Assembly: GCA_903828145.1 (NCBI GenBank) | Contig: CAIKKY010000021.1 | Coordinates: 62,001-126,000, forward strand | From: an uncultured Hyphomicrobiales bacterium | Lineage (GTDB): Bacteria; Pseudomonadota; Alphaproteobacteria; Rhizobiales; Devosiaceae | Reading direction: 5' to 3' | Length of the DNA stretch: 64,000 bases | Shown: positions 1-8,629 of the stretch, one piece after another | Layout: each line of letters opens with the position of its first letter | Numbering within the stretch: position 1 is the stretch's first letter | Translations under genes and position numbers: made by a program | The notes under the pieces: generated by a model | Told to the model about the DNA's origin: nothing | Seen by the model: only the letters and a program-made list of their open reading frames with translations | Databases searched by the model: none

Positions 1-161
1 ACGATCCGGTCGTAGCATGAAACGACATTCACCCGATCAAGGCAGATCGCTTTGATCGCATCCTGCCAACTCCACAACGACAGCGGATAGTAGCTGAGAG
101 GCCGGTAATCGGCATTCAGCACCAAGGCGGGACAGCTCTCAAGCGACACCTGAACAGTCAC
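1..161 (-). CDS. HNH endonuclease family protein, N-terminal part only
   Basis: The minus strand from a GTG at 161 encodes 53 residues before the window edge, with a good GGGGAGG ribosome site about 7 bases upstream. The opening reads ALVLNADYRPLSYYPLSLW, followed by WQDAIKA, which I recognise as the start of the small HNH endonucleases common in alphaproteobacteria. The HNH catalytic motif itself would lie outside the window and cannot be seen. The cellular role of this family is poorly defined. The identification rests on remembered family resemblance of the N-terminus only. Confidence 0.75.
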   Translation of the reverse strand, partial: MTVQVSLESCPALVLNADYRPLSYYPLSLWSWQDAIKAICLDRVNVVSCYDRI

Positions 162-254
162 CTGACGCCTCCCCAGCGGGAATCGCGGTCAGTCATGGTT
201 GTAATGAGTGTAAGCAGAGTGTGACCGCTGTGTGAAGCCCCGTGATCGCCCGGT

Positions 255-905
255 CTACCCGAGCCGCGCCAACAGGAAGCTTGTCGCGAAACTGAGCCCG
301 TCATTGTCGATGCCATGCGCCAAAGTCGGCGAGCGGTGATAACTGACTTCAAAGCCGTTCGCGGTCAGCAGTTCCGCCGCCTCGCGGCTCATGGCCGGAT
401 CGACCACCGCGTCGAGATCGCCATGGATCAGCGCCACCGGCGGCTTGCCCACGCCCTCCTGGCCAAACCGCTCGGCCGGTACCAGGGCGCCGGAAAACGC
501 AATCACCCCGGCGAGCGTCTGATCAAGCGCTGTGCCGACATGGAGCGCCATCATCGCCCCTTGGCTGAAGCCCACCAGCACGGTATCCGCTGCACCCAGC
601 CCGGTCGCGGCCCATAGGTCGTTGAGGAATTCTTCAATCACCGGCGCCGCCTCGCGCGCGCCCTCGATCCGCCCGGCAATGCGGTCAACCAGCAGCGGAA
701 ACCACTGGAACCCGTAAGGATTACCATCGCACGGCAGCGGCGCGTTGGGCGCAACGAACAGCGCACCGGGCAGCACCTGCCCCCACGCCCCGCCCAGATC
801 AATCAGGTCGCGCCCGTCCGAGCCATAGCCGTGGAGCAGCACCACAATCCGCGTTGGCGCACCGCCCGATCTTGGGGCGAGCATGGGGCCGGAAAGTTTG
901 GTCAT
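255..905 (-). CDS. Alpha/beta hydrolase, carboxylesterase/phospholipase family
   Basis: A 216-residue cytoplasmic serine hydrolase of the Abhydrolase_2 type (YpfH-like esterases and lysophospholipases). The oxyanion region LLHGYGSDG is at residues 23-31, the nucleophile elbow GFSQGA has Ser114, Asp165 lies in HGDLDAVVD, and His197 in LAHGID completes the triad. Length matches the family. The start ATG overlaps the stop of the upstream DNA glycosylase gene by four bases (ATGA), so the two are probably co-transcribed and translationally coupled. The natural substrate cannot be told from sequence. Confidence 0.88.
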   Translation of the reverse strand: MTKLSGPMLAPRSGGAPTRIVVLLHGYGSDGRDLIDLGGAWGQVLPGALFVAPNAPLPCDGNPYGFQWFPLLVDRIAGRIEGAREAAPVIEEFLNDLWAATGLGAADTVLVGFSQGAMMALHVGTALDQTLAGVIAFSGALVPAERFGQEGVGKPPVALIHGDLDAVVDPAMSREAAELLTANGFEVSYHRSPTLAHGIDNDGLSFATSFLLARLG

Positions 906-1582
906 ACCGAAAGTCCTTCACGCGCTTTTTTGGCGGCATAATAGGCCCAGAACAACAGGGCTGCTGTCGAGCGATAGGGCGCCCAGCGCGCGGCCTCAAG
1001 GCTGAGCTGTTTGGGCACGGGCCGTGCATCCCACCCGAGCGCCCATTGCGCCGCAATCTGCAACGCCAGATCGCCGGAGGGGAACACATCGGGGTGCCGC
1101 GCCGCAAACAGCAGGTAGATTTCGGCGGACCACGGGCCAATCCCCTTGAGCCGGGTCATATGGGCAATCGCGTCTTCAGCCGGCATCTGGTCTACGAGGT
1201 CGAGCCGCAGCTCCCCCGCCAGCATGGCCTCGGCAATGGTGCGCGCCGTCCGAACCTTGGCGCCCGATAACCCCGCGCCGCGCAACTCGGCCTCGCTCAA
1301 CTGCAACAGTCCATCCGGCTCGCGCACGCCCGGCAGCGCTGCCACCCGGAGCCAGATCGAGCGCGCCGCCTGCGCCGAAACCTGCTGGCCCGCGACCACG
1401 CGCACCAGCCCGGCGAAACCCGTATCGGCCTCACGCACGCTGAACGGTCCGGCCAGCGCCACCACCGGCTGAAGCCGGGGATCAAGAGCGACAAGGCCCG
1501 CAAGGTGCTTTTCAAGCACAGACGGACTATCGAGCCGCTCTGTCGGGCTGGGTCCGCTCTGTGGTAGGGGTGCTGTCGTCAT
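902..1582 (-). CDS. DNA-3-methyladenine glycosylase II-like (AlkA family)
   Basis: A 226-residue base-excision repair glycosylase expected to remove alkylated bases. The helix-hairpin-helix is at residues 144-152 (LKGIGPWSA) and the catalytic aspartate is Asp171 in SGDLALQ. The open frame extends further upstream, but that part overlaps the divergent gluQ gene, so I use the ATG at 1582. It matches the family length of about 200-230 residues. Its start codon and that of gluQ overlap within one CATG. It lacks the N-terminal domain of E. coli AlkA, as is usual for the short bacterial version. Confidence 0.87.
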   Translation of the reverse strand: MTTAPLPQSGPSPTERLDSPSVLEKHLAGLVALDPRLQPVVALAGPFSVREADTGFAGLVRVVAGQQVSAQAARSIWLRVAALPGVREPDGLLQLSEAELRGAGLSGAKVRTARTIAEAMLAGELRLDLVDQMPAEDAIAHMTRLKGIGPWSAEIYLLFAARHPDVFPSGDLALQIAAQWALGWDARPVPKQLSLEAARWAPYRSTAALLFWAYYAAKKAREGLSV

Positions 1583-2441
1583 GTCCAGTCCAGTCCTTCG
1601 CTTTGCGCCCAGCCCCAATGGCAATCTGCATCTTGGCCACGCGCTGTCTGCGCTGTTGACGGCCGAATGGGCCCGCCGCCTGAACGGGCGTTTTCTCCTG
1701 CGCATCGAAGATATCGATACGGCAAGGACGCGACCCGAGTTCGTCGAGGCCATTTTCACCGATCTTCGCTGGCTCGGGCTCGAATGGGAAGAGCCGGTGC
1801 TCTTTCAATCCACCCGGTTTGAAACCTACGCGCGCTTTGCCGATCGGTTGCGGGCCCGCGGCCTGCTCTACCCGTGCTTTTGTTCACGCAGCGACAGCGC
1901 GGCCCGGGCCGAAGGCACCGATCCCGACGGCGCCCCGCTCTATCCGGGCACCTGCCGCCATCTCGATCAAAAAGACGCGGAGCGACGCCTCGCGACCGGC
2001 GAACAGGCCAATTGGCGGCTCGATACCAGACGGGCCTCCGAACGCGTGGGCGCCCTGGCCTTTACCATGGCCGAGCCGACGCCGCTCGACCGCCCCCGCA
2101 TCCGCTACGCGCGCCCCGAACGCTGGGGCGATGTGGTGCTGGTGCGCAAGGATACGCCCACGAGCTACCACCTGAGCGTGGTCGTCGATGATGCCGAGCA
2201 GGGCATTACCCATGTGACGCGCGGTCGCGACATGGAGGCAGCCACCGATATCCACACGCTCCTGCAGGCGCTGTTTGCCCTGCCAATGCCGAATTACACC
2301 TTCCACCGCCTGATCCTTGACGATGAAGGCCGGAAACTCTCGAAATCGCGACTGAGCCAAAGCCTCAGCGACCTTCGCGCCAGCGGCTGGACCCCCGATG
2401 ATGTGCGGCGCGCCCTGGGCCTTTTGTCGCTGTCCGGCTGA
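1581..2441 (+). CDS. gluQ: Glutamyl-Q tRNA(Asp) synthetase
   Basis: A 286-residue class I synthetase paralogue that attaches glutamate to queuosine at position 34 of tRNA(Asp). The opening RFAPSPNGNLHLGH carries the HIGH-type motif (HLGH, residues 17-20), and KLSKS is at 252-256. The zinc site is suggested by Cys99, Cys101 and Cys125. It lacks the C-terminal anticodon-binding domain of GltX, which separates GluQ from the full-length synthetase. The start is fixed because the family begins within a few residues of the RFAPSPNG motif. There is no room for a dedicated promoter, since the divergent glycosylase starts at the same bases. Confidence 0.94.
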   Translation: MSSPVLRFAPSPNGNLHLGHALSALLTAEWARRLNGRFLLRIEDIDTARTRPEFVEAIFTDLRWLGLEWEEPVLFQSTRFETYARFADRLRARGLLYPCFCSRSDSAARAEGTDPDGAPLYPGTCRHLDQKDAERRLATGEQANWRLDTRRASERVGALAFTMAEPTPLDRPRIRYARPERWGDVVLVRKDTPTSYHLSVVVDDAEQGITHVTRGRDMEAATDIHTLLQALFALPMPNYTFHRLILDDEGRKLSKSRLSQSLSDLRASGWTPDDVRRALGLLSLSG

Positions 2442-2507
2442 ACCAGTTTTCAAGTTGCCCCGTTCAGACTATAGCACCTGCACAAACCCGAACCGGGACA
2501 GCGACCC

Positions 2508-2711
2508 ATGAACCAGACCATCATCAACACCGTGACCATCGTCGCCCTCGCGACCGTGGCCATTATCCTGTTCATGGGGCTGTTCAACATGTTCCGGGGC
2601 GGCAACCCGAACCTCAGCCAGACCCTGATGCGCGCCCGCGTCATCGCGCAGGCGGTGGCTCTGGTCCTGATCCTCGGCGCGCTGGCGCTTTTTGGCACCA
2701 GCCACGCCTGA
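2508..2711 (+). CDS. Twin transmembrane protein, HIG1-like
   Basis: A 67-residue inner-membrane protein with two hydrophobic helices (about residues 8-28 and 45-64) separated by a short loop containing MFRGGNPNLSQ. This is the layout of the alphaproteobacterial twin-transmembrane proteins related to the HIG1 domain, which in mitochondria is linked to respiratory supercomplexes; the bacterial role is not established. It lies 66 bases after gluQ and converges closely on gloB (gap of 3 bases), so it probably ends its own short transcript. Confidence 0.8.
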   Translation: MNQTIINTVTIVALATVAIILFMGLFNMFRGGNPNLSQTLMRARVIAQAVALVLILGALALFGTSHA

Positions 2712-2714
2712 TCC

Positions 2715-3491
2715 TCAGGGCTTGAACACATCTTTGGCGGCGCGCAGCGCCGCAAATACCTCGGCGGGCCCGGTGCCCGGCGGCAGGGCCATGGCCTCGC
2801 GCAACGCCGGCTGATCGGCGCGGAGAAACGGGTTCGTCGCCTTTTCGAGCGCCAGGCTGACCGGCACGGTGAATTGCCCCGCCGCCCGCATGCGCTTCAC
2901 TTCCGTCGCACGCATCTTCAGCGCAACATTGTCGGGATCGACCGTGCTCGCGAAGGCCGCATTGTCGAGCGTGTATTCGTGCCCGCAAAAAATCAGCGTA
3001 TCATCGGGCAGGCTGCGGATCAGCACCAGCGCCGCCCACATATCCTCGGGCTTGCCCTCGAAAATCCGTCCAACGCCCAGCGAAAACAGCGTATCGGCCG
3101 AAAACAGCCGCCGCCCTGTGGGGTCATAATAGACCAAATGCCCCAGCGTATGGCCGGGCGTATCGATAACGTAGAAATCGCTCTCGCCCAGCGTCACTCC
3201 GTCGCCACCGGCCACCAGCACGTCGAGCCCCGGAATCTTGTCTGCCTCGGCGCGCGGGCCGGTTACGGTGACTCCATATTTGCGCTTCAGCGGCTGCAGC
3301 GCCTCCACATGGTCCGTGTGGTGGTGGGTGATGAAAATATCGCTCAGAGCCCAGCCGCGTCGGGCCAGCGCCTGTTCAATGGCGTCGAAATCGGGAGCAT
3401 CGATGGCGGCGGTCTTGCCGGTCGCCACATCATGAACCAGATATCCGATATTATCCTTACGGGCCGCAAACAGATCAATGAGCAAGGCCAT
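2715..3491 (-). CDS. gloB: Hydroxyacylglutathione hydrolase (glyoxalase II)
   Basis: A 258-residue metallo-beta-lactamase-fold enzyme that hydrolyses S-lactoylglutathione, the second step of glutathione-dependent methylglyoxal detoxification. The metal-binding motif THHHTDH is at residues 55-61, followed by the PGHTLGH motif. The open frame runs further upstream, but the ATG at 3491 has a GGGAGAGG ribosome site and gives the usual family length. It is divergent from a methyltransferase gene across 100 bases. Methylglyoxal synthase (mgsA) is encoded later in this window, so both a source and a sink of methylglyoxal are present. Confidence 0.93.
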   Translation of the reverse strand: MALLIDLFAARKDNIGYLVHDVATGKTAAIDAPDFDAIEQALARRGWALSDIFITHHHTDHVEALQPLKRKYGVTVTGPRAEADKIPGLDVLVAGGDGVTLGESDFYVIDTPGHTLGHLVYYDPTGRRLFSADTLFSLGVGRIFEGKPEDMWAALVLIRSLPDDTLIFCGHEYTLDNAAFASTVDPDNVALKMRATEVKRMRAAGQFTVPVSLALEKATNPFLRADQPALREAMALPPGTGPAEVFAALRAAKDVFKP

Positions 3492-3591
3492 GGTCCAACC
3501 TCTCCCGCTGCCCCTGCGGGCGGCTTTCAGGCACATCGTGACATTCACGCTGTAACAAGGCAAACTTGAAAACCACAAACAAAGCAATGCC

Positions 3592-4374
3592 ATGGCCACC
3601 GATGTCACAAGGCTGATTGCCTTCTACAAATCGCCGCTCGGCAAGATCAGCCGGGCGCTGCTGCGCGAAGACATTATCCGGCTCGCCACCCCGCAATCGG
3701 GCGAACGCGTGCTGGGCCTCGGCTTTGCCACGCCCTACCTCCGCTTTACGCTCGAAAAGGCAGAACGGGTGATTGCCCTGATGCCCGCCCGACAGGGCGC
3801 CTCGGCCTGGCCGCGCGAGGGTCCGTCGCACACCGTGCTCAGCGACCCGCTGGAAATGCCGTTTCCCGACGCGAGCCTCGATCTGATCGTCGCCGTCCAT
3901 GCGTTTGAGCATGTCGCCGATACCGATGAACTCATGCGCGAATTGTGGCGGATAGCGGCACCCAATGCGCGGCTCATCATTGTAGTGCCCCGTCGGCGCG
4001 GCCTCTGGGCGCAGCGCGACAACACGCCGTTTGGCGACGGCAATCCGTTTTCCCGCCGCCAGCTGGAACGTCTGCTCAATGACAACAGCTTCGTGCCCGA
4101 ACTCTGGCGCGATGCGCTCTACCTGCCGCCCGTCGAGCACCCGCTGATGTTGCGCTCGGCGCGGCTGTTCGAGCGGGCCGGGCGCATTCTCGGGCCGACC
4201 CTCGCCGGGGTCATGGTGGTGATGGCGAAAAAGGCCCAGTTTCCCGCCATTCCGCGTCGCACGCGAGCCGAACGTTATGTGCGCGTCCCCGCCCTCGCGC
4301 CGCAGACCGCGCTGCACTGGCCCAGCATTGAGATCACACCGGATCATCCGCCCGGGCCAATGCCGCGCGCCTGA
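3592..4374 (+). CDS. Class I SAM-dependent methyltransferase
   Basis: A 260-residue protein with a Rossmann-type methyltransferase core. A degenerate motif I (VLGLGFATPYL) lies near residues 40-50, motif II with an acidic stretch reads FPDASLDLIVAVHAFEHV, and a later LIIVVPRR strand follows. Such UbiE/BioC-like proteins commonly sit next to gloB in Rhizobiales-type genomes, where their substrate is unknown. It begins 100 bases from the divergent gloB start and precedes hisC by 71 bases. I infer methyl transfer to a small molecule but cannot name it. Confidence 0.82.
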   Translation: MATDVTRLIAFYKSPLGKISRALLREDIIRLATPQSGERVLGLGFATPYLRFTLEKAERVIALMPARQGASAWPREGPSHTVLSDPLEMPFPDASLDLIVAVHAFEHVADTDELMRELWRIAAPNARLIIVVPRRRGLWAQRDNTPFGDGNPFSRRQLERLLNDNSFVPELWRDALYLPPVEHPLMLRSARLFERAGRILGPTLAGVMVVMAKKAQFPAIPRRTRAERYVRVPALAPQTALHWPSIEITPDHPPGPMPRA

Positions 4375-4445
4375 GGGAAAGCTTTGCGAAAACCCGGCGC
4401 TTCCCCTATGGTCCGGCCGCTTGAAAGACGGCCGGACCTGACCTT

Positions 4446-5549
4446 ATGACCCTGACGCCCATACGCCCCCAGCCGCAGCCCGGCATCCTGTCGATTGCGC
4501 CCTACCAGCCGGGAAAATCCCAGGCCGCCCCGGGCGTGACCCCGGTCAAGCTGAGCGCCAATGAAAGCCCGCTGGGCGCGAGCCCCGCCGCCATTGCCGC
4601 GCTCCGCGAAATCAGCCTGAACCCGGAAGTCTATCCCGAAGGAACCTCGCGCATCCTGCGCGACGCTCTTGGCGAGGTACATGGCCTTGATCCCGAGCGC
4701 ATCGTTTGCGGCAACGGGTCCGATGACCTGCTGCACCTTCTGGCGCAATGCTACCTCGGGGTGGGCGACAATGCGGTGATGAGCCGCCACGGCTTCAACG
4801 TGTACCCTATCGTCACGCGCGCCGCCTCGGCCGAGCTTATCATGGTGCCCGAGACCGAGTACCGGGCCGACGTGGACGCCATCCTCGCCGCCATCACGCC
4901 CCAAACCCGCGTGGTCTGGCTCGCCAACCCGAACAACCCCACGGGCACCTATCTGCCGCATGCCGAAATCCAGCGGCTCCATGCCGGGCTCCGTCCCGAC
5001 ATTCTGTTCGTGCTCGATAGCGCCTATGCCGAATATGCCACCGCCCCCGACTACCGGCCCGGCGTTGACCTGGTCGACGCCGCCGACAATGTCGTAATGG
5101 TCCGCACCTTCTCGAAAATGGGCCTTGCGGCGGCTCGCATCGGCTGGCTCTACGGCCCGGCCCATGTTGTCGACGTGCTCAACCGCGTGCGCGGCCCGTT
5201 CAACGTCAACCGCCCGGCGCAGTTCGCCGGAGCCGCCGCCGCGCGCGACCGTGCCTTCACCGAGGAGCTTGCAGCCTATAACGCCACCTGGCGCACCTGG
5301 CTCACGACCGCGCTCCACGCCAACGCCATCCGGATCGTCCCCTCCGAGGCCAATTTCGTGCTCGCGCTCTTTGCCGATGCCGACACCGCCCGCGCCGCCT
5401 TCAGCGCCCTCTTCAACGAGGGGCTGATCGTGCGCGAGATGGGCGTCTATGGCATTGAAAACGGCCTGCGTATTTCCATTGGACCCGAGGCGGCGCTTCG
5501 GCGGCTGGTCGAAATCCTCAGGGCCTTCGGCGCACCGGGGGGCCGATAA
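4446..5549 (+). CDS. hisC: Histidinol-phosphate aminotransferase
   Basis: A 367-residue PLP-dependent class I/II aminotransferase that transaminates imidazole-acetol phosphate in histidine synthesis; in many bacteria it also acts on aromatic keto acids. NPNNPTG is at residues 161-167, Asp191 lies in DSAYAEY, and the PLP lysine is Lys224 in FSKMGLAAARIGW. Its stop overlaps the start of the next gene, a cyclohexadienyl dehydrogenase (TAATG). The coupling supports a dual role in histidine and tyrosine/phenylalanine formation, although that second activity is inference. Confidence 0.93.
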   Translation: MTLTPIRPQPQPGILSIAPYQPGKSQAAPGVTPVKLSANESPLGASPAAIAALREISLNPEVYPEGTSRILRDALGEVHGLDPERIVCGNGSDDLLHLLAQCYLGVGDNAVMSRHGFNVYPIVTRAASAELIMVPETEYRADVDAILAAITPQTRVVWLANPNNPTGTYLPHAEIQRLHAGLRPDILFVLDSAYAEYATAPDYRPGVDLVDAADNVVMVRTFSKMGLAAARIGWLYGPAHVVDVLNRVRGPFNVNRPAQFAGAAAARDRAFTEELAAYNATWRTWLTTALHANAIRIVPSEANFVLALFADADTARAAFSALFNEGLIVREMGVYGIENGLRISIGPEAALRRLVEILRAFGAPGGR

Positions 5550-6514
5550 TGTTTCAACGCATTGCGCTTATCGGCATCGGCCTCATCGGCTCGTCCATCG
5601 CCCGCGGCGTTCGGCTCAAGGGGCTGGCGCGCGAAATCGTTATTTCGACCCGCAAGCCCGAAACGCTCGACGAGGCCCGCAGCCTCGGACTCGGCGACCT
5701 GTATACGCTCGACGCGCGACAGGCCGTGGCTGGGGCCGATCTGGTCATCCTCTGCACGCCGGTCGGCACCTATCGCAAAATCATGGATGACATTGCCCCG
5801 GCGTTGGCGCCCGGCGCCATCCTCTCCGATGTGGGGTCGGTGAAGGGCCATGTCGTCGAAACGCTCGGGCCGCTGGTGCCGGCCGGGGTGCATTTCATTC
5901 CCGGGCACCCTATTGCCGGAACCGAGCATTCTGGGCCCGCCGCCGGGTTTGCCGAACTGTTCACCAACCGCTGGTGCATTCTCACGCCCGCGAGTGGCGC
6001 CGATCAGGCCGCCACCCAGAAGCTGACCGATTTCTGGCGCGCGCTCGGCTCAAATGTCGAATGCATGGAAGCAGCCCACCACGATCTCGTGCTGGCGATC
6101 ACCAGCCATGTGCCGCACCTCATTGCCTATAACATCGTGGGCACGGTGGCCGATCTGGAAGCCGCCACCCAGTCTGAGGTCATCAAATTCTCGGCCTCGG
6201 GCTTTCGCGATTTCACCCGCATCGCCGCGAGCGACCCGGTGATGTGGCGCGACATCTTCCTCACCAACCGCACCGCCGTGCTCGAAATGCTCGGGCGCTT
6301 TCTCGAAGATCTGGCGCGGCTCCAGCGCGCCGTCCGCGTGGGCGATGGCCCGGCCATGGAAGACCTGTTCACCCGCACCCGCGCCATCCGGCGCTCGATC
6401 ATCACTGCCGGACAGGAAACGGCAGCGCCCGATTTCGGCCGCCCGCATGAAAACGCCGTCTCTCTCCCCGGCACATCCGAGGAAAGAGATCACGGAGGCG
6501 GCGAAGACGCCTGA
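5549..6514 (+). CDS. tyrC: Prephenate/arogenate (cyclohexadienyl) dehydrogenase
   Basis: A 321-residue NAD(P)-dependent dehydrogenase of tyrosine synthesis. The nucleotide-binding GIGLIGSSIARG is at the N-terminus, with the family motif HPIAGTEHSGP near residue 130 and an all-helical C-terminal domain. No chorismate mutase or ACT domain is fused to it. It overlaps hisC by one base, so the two are translated together. The last 40 or so residues are low-complexity and lie in a stretch containing a 15-base direct repeat, suggesting a loosely conserved tail. Confidence 0.92.
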   Translation: MFQRIALIGIGLIGSSIARGVRLKGLAREIVISTRKPETLDEARSLGLGDLYTLDARQAVAGADLVILCTPVGTYRKIMDDIAPALAPGAILSDVGSVKGHVVETLGPLVPAGVHFIPGHPIAGTEHSGPAAGFAELFTNRWCILTPASGADQAATQKLTDFWRALGSNVECMEAAHHDLVLAITSHVPHLIAYNIVGTVADLEAATQSEVIKFSASGFRDFTRIAASDPVMWRDIFLTNRTAVLEMLGRFLEDLARLQRAVRVGDGPAMEDLFTRTRAIRRSIITAGQETAAPDFGRPHENAVSLPGTSEERDHGGGEDA

Positions 6515-6541
6515 ACAAGAGTGCTCGGCGGCGAAGACGCC
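6497..6541. repeat. Short direct repeat at the end of tyrC
   Basis: The 15-mer GGCGGCGAAGACGCC occurs at 6497-6511 and again at 6527-6541, a spacing of 30 bases. The first copy contains the last codons and spans up to the stop of tyrC; the second is in the gap before the convergent DUF2125 gene. It looks like a small local duplication. Confidence 0.75.
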
Positions 6542-6558
6542 GGAGGGTCGGTGCGGCC

Positions 6559-7569
6559 TTAAAACGCGGGTGCGATGAACCCGAGCGATACCCCGCCCAG
6601 CTTCACCTCGCCACCGTCGATGGTGAGCGCATTGGAAAAGCTGCCATCTGCTTCCGGCTGGCCTTTGACGGCCGCGAGTTGCACCGGACCGAGCAGGGCC
6701 GCAAACCGGTCGAGCACGCCTTTGGTCCTGTAGCTGATGCTGCCATTGAGCATACCGGACGCATTGAGCCGGGCCTCGCCGGTGACCTCAAAGCTTTCAT
6801 CGGGCGTGGGCTGGCTGCCGCTCAACCGCACCAGCTTCAGGCTGCCCTGCCGGTTGACCCAGGCCCGCACCACCATCGGGTCGGTGAAAGCCATCAGATC
6901 ATCAGGCAGGCCCGACAATTCAGCTTCAAGGCTGGTTTCCCCATCGGTAACATCAGCGGCCGGCACCGTGACACCGCTCGCGGTAACGTAGAGCGCAAGG
7001 CTCGCCGTGCCATTGCTCGCCTCATGGGCCTCGGCCATATCCATCAGATGGGCTTCGGCATGGCCGAGCTTGGCCTGCAGAATATCGTCGATCACCGTCT
7101 CGTTCCACTCAACGCCATCAGCGACCATGGACACACGGCCGATGCGCCAGCCAAGGCCGGTCAGGCCCTTGAAAATATCGGCGGTAATGACGCGCGCACT
7201 GCCTTCGAAGCCCGTGAAATCGAGGCGGCTCTCGCTGCCGGTGAGCGCGTTTTCGAACAGGGCCGGCCCCTTGGCCGAAAAGATCACATGGGTCGGATTA
7301 TAAACGAGGATCGACGCCTTGAGCCCGGCAATGGTCACCGTCCGGTCCATATCCAGCACGGTTGCAGTGCTGCACTCGATATCGAAGCGGAACGGGAAGC
7401 CGGAGACCGAAACGGGACTGCAGGTCACCTGCGGCGCGGTCTCCCCGTCAGCCGCAGCGAGAAGCCCGATCTGGCGTTTGATTTCACCAGCGCCATAAAA
7501 CCAGGCGGCGCTCCACAGCGCCACGATCACCAGAGCCGTTACGCCCAGTGCGATAACCTTCCGCGTCAA
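6559..7569 (-). CDS. DUF2125 domain-containing protein
   Basis: A 336-residue envelope protein with one N-terminal membrane anchor (about residues 5-26, VIALGVTALVIVALWSAAWF) and a long periplasmic beta-rich region. The pattern CSPVSVSGFPFRFDIEC, with two cysteines, is typical of DUF2125, a family restricted largely to alphaproteobacteria and of unknown function. The repeating strand-turn texture resembles AsmA-like lipid-transfer folds, but that is only an impression. It sits between tyrC (convergent) and a ChaC-type gene (divergent), the neighbourhood seen in related genomes. Confidence 0.83.
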   Translation of the reverse strand: MTRKVIALGVTALVIVALWSAAWFYGAGEIKRQIGLLAAADGETAPQVTCSPVSVSGFPFRFDIECSTATVLDMDRTVTIAGLKASILVYNPTHVIFSAKGPALFENALTGSESRLDFTGFEGSARVITADIFKGLTGLGWRIGRVSMVADGVEWNETVIDDILQAKLGHAEAHLMDMAEAHEASNGTASLALYVTASGVTVPAADVTDGETSLEAELSGLPDDLMAFTDPMVVRAWVNRQGSLKLVRLSGSQPTPDESFEVTGEARLNASGMLNGSISYRTKGVLDRFAALLGPVQLAAVKGQPEADGSFSNALTIDGGEVKLGGVSLGFIAPAF

Positions 7570-7648
7570 TCCACCAATTCCCGTGCATGGTTGCGTGGCG
7601 CGGAACCTATCGGTAGGAACAGGTCAGGAGCAAGGCAATCCGCAGCAG

Positions 7649-8179
7649 ATGGAACAGGATTCCGCCCATTGGGTCTTTGGCTATGGTTCGCTGATCTGGC
7701 GGCCGGGCTTTGACCATATCGACAAGTCCCCGGCGTTGTTGCCGGGGGCGCACCGGCGTCTGTGCATCTATTCATACCGGCATCGCGGCACAGAGGCCCA
7801 GCCCGGTCTGGTCTTCGGGCTGATGCCCGGCGGCTCGTGTCACGGCATGGCATTTTCCGTCGCCGCCGACGCCTGGCCCGATGTGCTGGCCTATCTGCGC
7901 GAACGCGAGATGGATCGCGGCGTCTACCGCGAGGCGCACCGCCCGGTCCGCCTGCATACAGGCACCATCGTCCGTGCCCTCACCTTTGTGGCCGAAGCCA
8001 ACCATCCGCAATTCGCGGGGCGGCTGACGCTCGAGGATCAGGTGCGCTTCATCCGGCAGGGCGTGGGGGAATCCGGGGCTAACTCCGATTATGTGTTGGC
8101 CACGGCAACGCACCTCAATGCGCTTGGCATCCGCGACCGCAATCTGGATCGGCTGGTCAAGGCTTTGGGCACGCTCTGA
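7649..8179 (+). CDS. Gamma-glutamylcyclotransferase, ChaC type
   Basis: A 176-residue enzyme of the ChaC/GCG group, expected to cleave glutathione into 5-oxoproline and Cys-Gly. The family signature FGYGSLIW is at residues 10-17, and the catalytic glutamate is in YLREREM (Glu86). The frame is open further upstream, but the ATG at 7649 puts the signature at the expected distance from the start, so I prefer it. It is divergent from the DUF2125 gene and ends two bases before the convergent gene at 8182. Confidence 0.88.
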   Translation: MEQDSAHWVFGYGSLIWRPGFDHIDKSPALLPGAHRRLCIYSYRHRGTEAQPGLVFGLMPGGSCHGMAFSVAADAWPDVLAYLREREMDRGVYREAHRPVRLHTGTIVRALTFVAEANHPQFAGRLTLEDQVRFIRQGVGESGANSDYVLATATHLNALGIRDRNLDRLVKALGTL

Positions 8180-8181
8180 GG

Positions 8182-8583
8182 TCAGGCGACGCAGAGACCC
8201 TTGACCGGCTCGGCCGCCTCAAGATCCCACACCATCAACAGCCGTTCGACACTGCCGGGTTCGGCTTCCAGCGAATAGGCATGATCCGCGCATTCCAGCG
8301 CCCAACGGAACCGGGCGCGGCTGGCGCTATCGCCCACCACATCGACGGCACCGCCCACCCACAGCACTTTGCCATCATGGGTGAGCACATAAAGATCATC
8401 GTCATTCAGCGACAGATGAGGCAGCGACACGGGCATCAGCGCATAAAGCTGGCCCGATCGGCCAAGCCAGTTGAGCGCTCCCGCAAGGGGCCATGCCGTT
8501 ACCGCATCTGCAACAGACGGGACCATGCTCAACCCCATAAACGCAAGTACCAAACTCAGGCCGCGCGAATCAGCGTCGACCAA
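8182..8583 (-). CDS. Hypothetical exported protein
   Basis: I do not recognise this 133-residue product. A hydrophobic N-terminal stretch (LSLVLAFMGLSMVPSVADA) looks like a signal peptide with an ADA cleavage site, which fits a TTG start at 8583; an ATG at 8538 would cut into it. The rest contains LSLNDDDLYVLTHDGKV and a single C-terminal cysteine. No clear ribosome site precedes the TTG. It lies downstream of plsC on the same strand, separated by 46 bases that hold two copies of a 10-base repeat. The start is uncertain. Confidence 0.55.
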   Translation of the reverse strand: MVDADSRGLSLVLAFMGLSMVPSVADAVTAWPLAGALNWLGRSGQLYALMPVSLPHLSLNDDDLYVLTHDGKVLWVGGAVDVVGDSASRARFRWALECADHAYSLEAEPGSVERLLMVWDLEAAEPVKGLCVA

Positions 8584-8589
8584 CTACTA

Positions 8590-8628
8590 AATATATGGTC
8601 ACGGGGTGTCGAAACGTCAATATATGGT
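8590..8628. repeat. Direct repeat AATATATGGT x2
   Basis: AATATATGGT occurs at 8590-8599 and 8619-8628, 29 bases apart, in the short AT-rich gap between plsC and the unknown gene at 8182-8583. Spacing near three helical turns would suit a paired regulator site, but there is no other support. Confidence 0.6.
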
Positions 8629-8629
8629 G

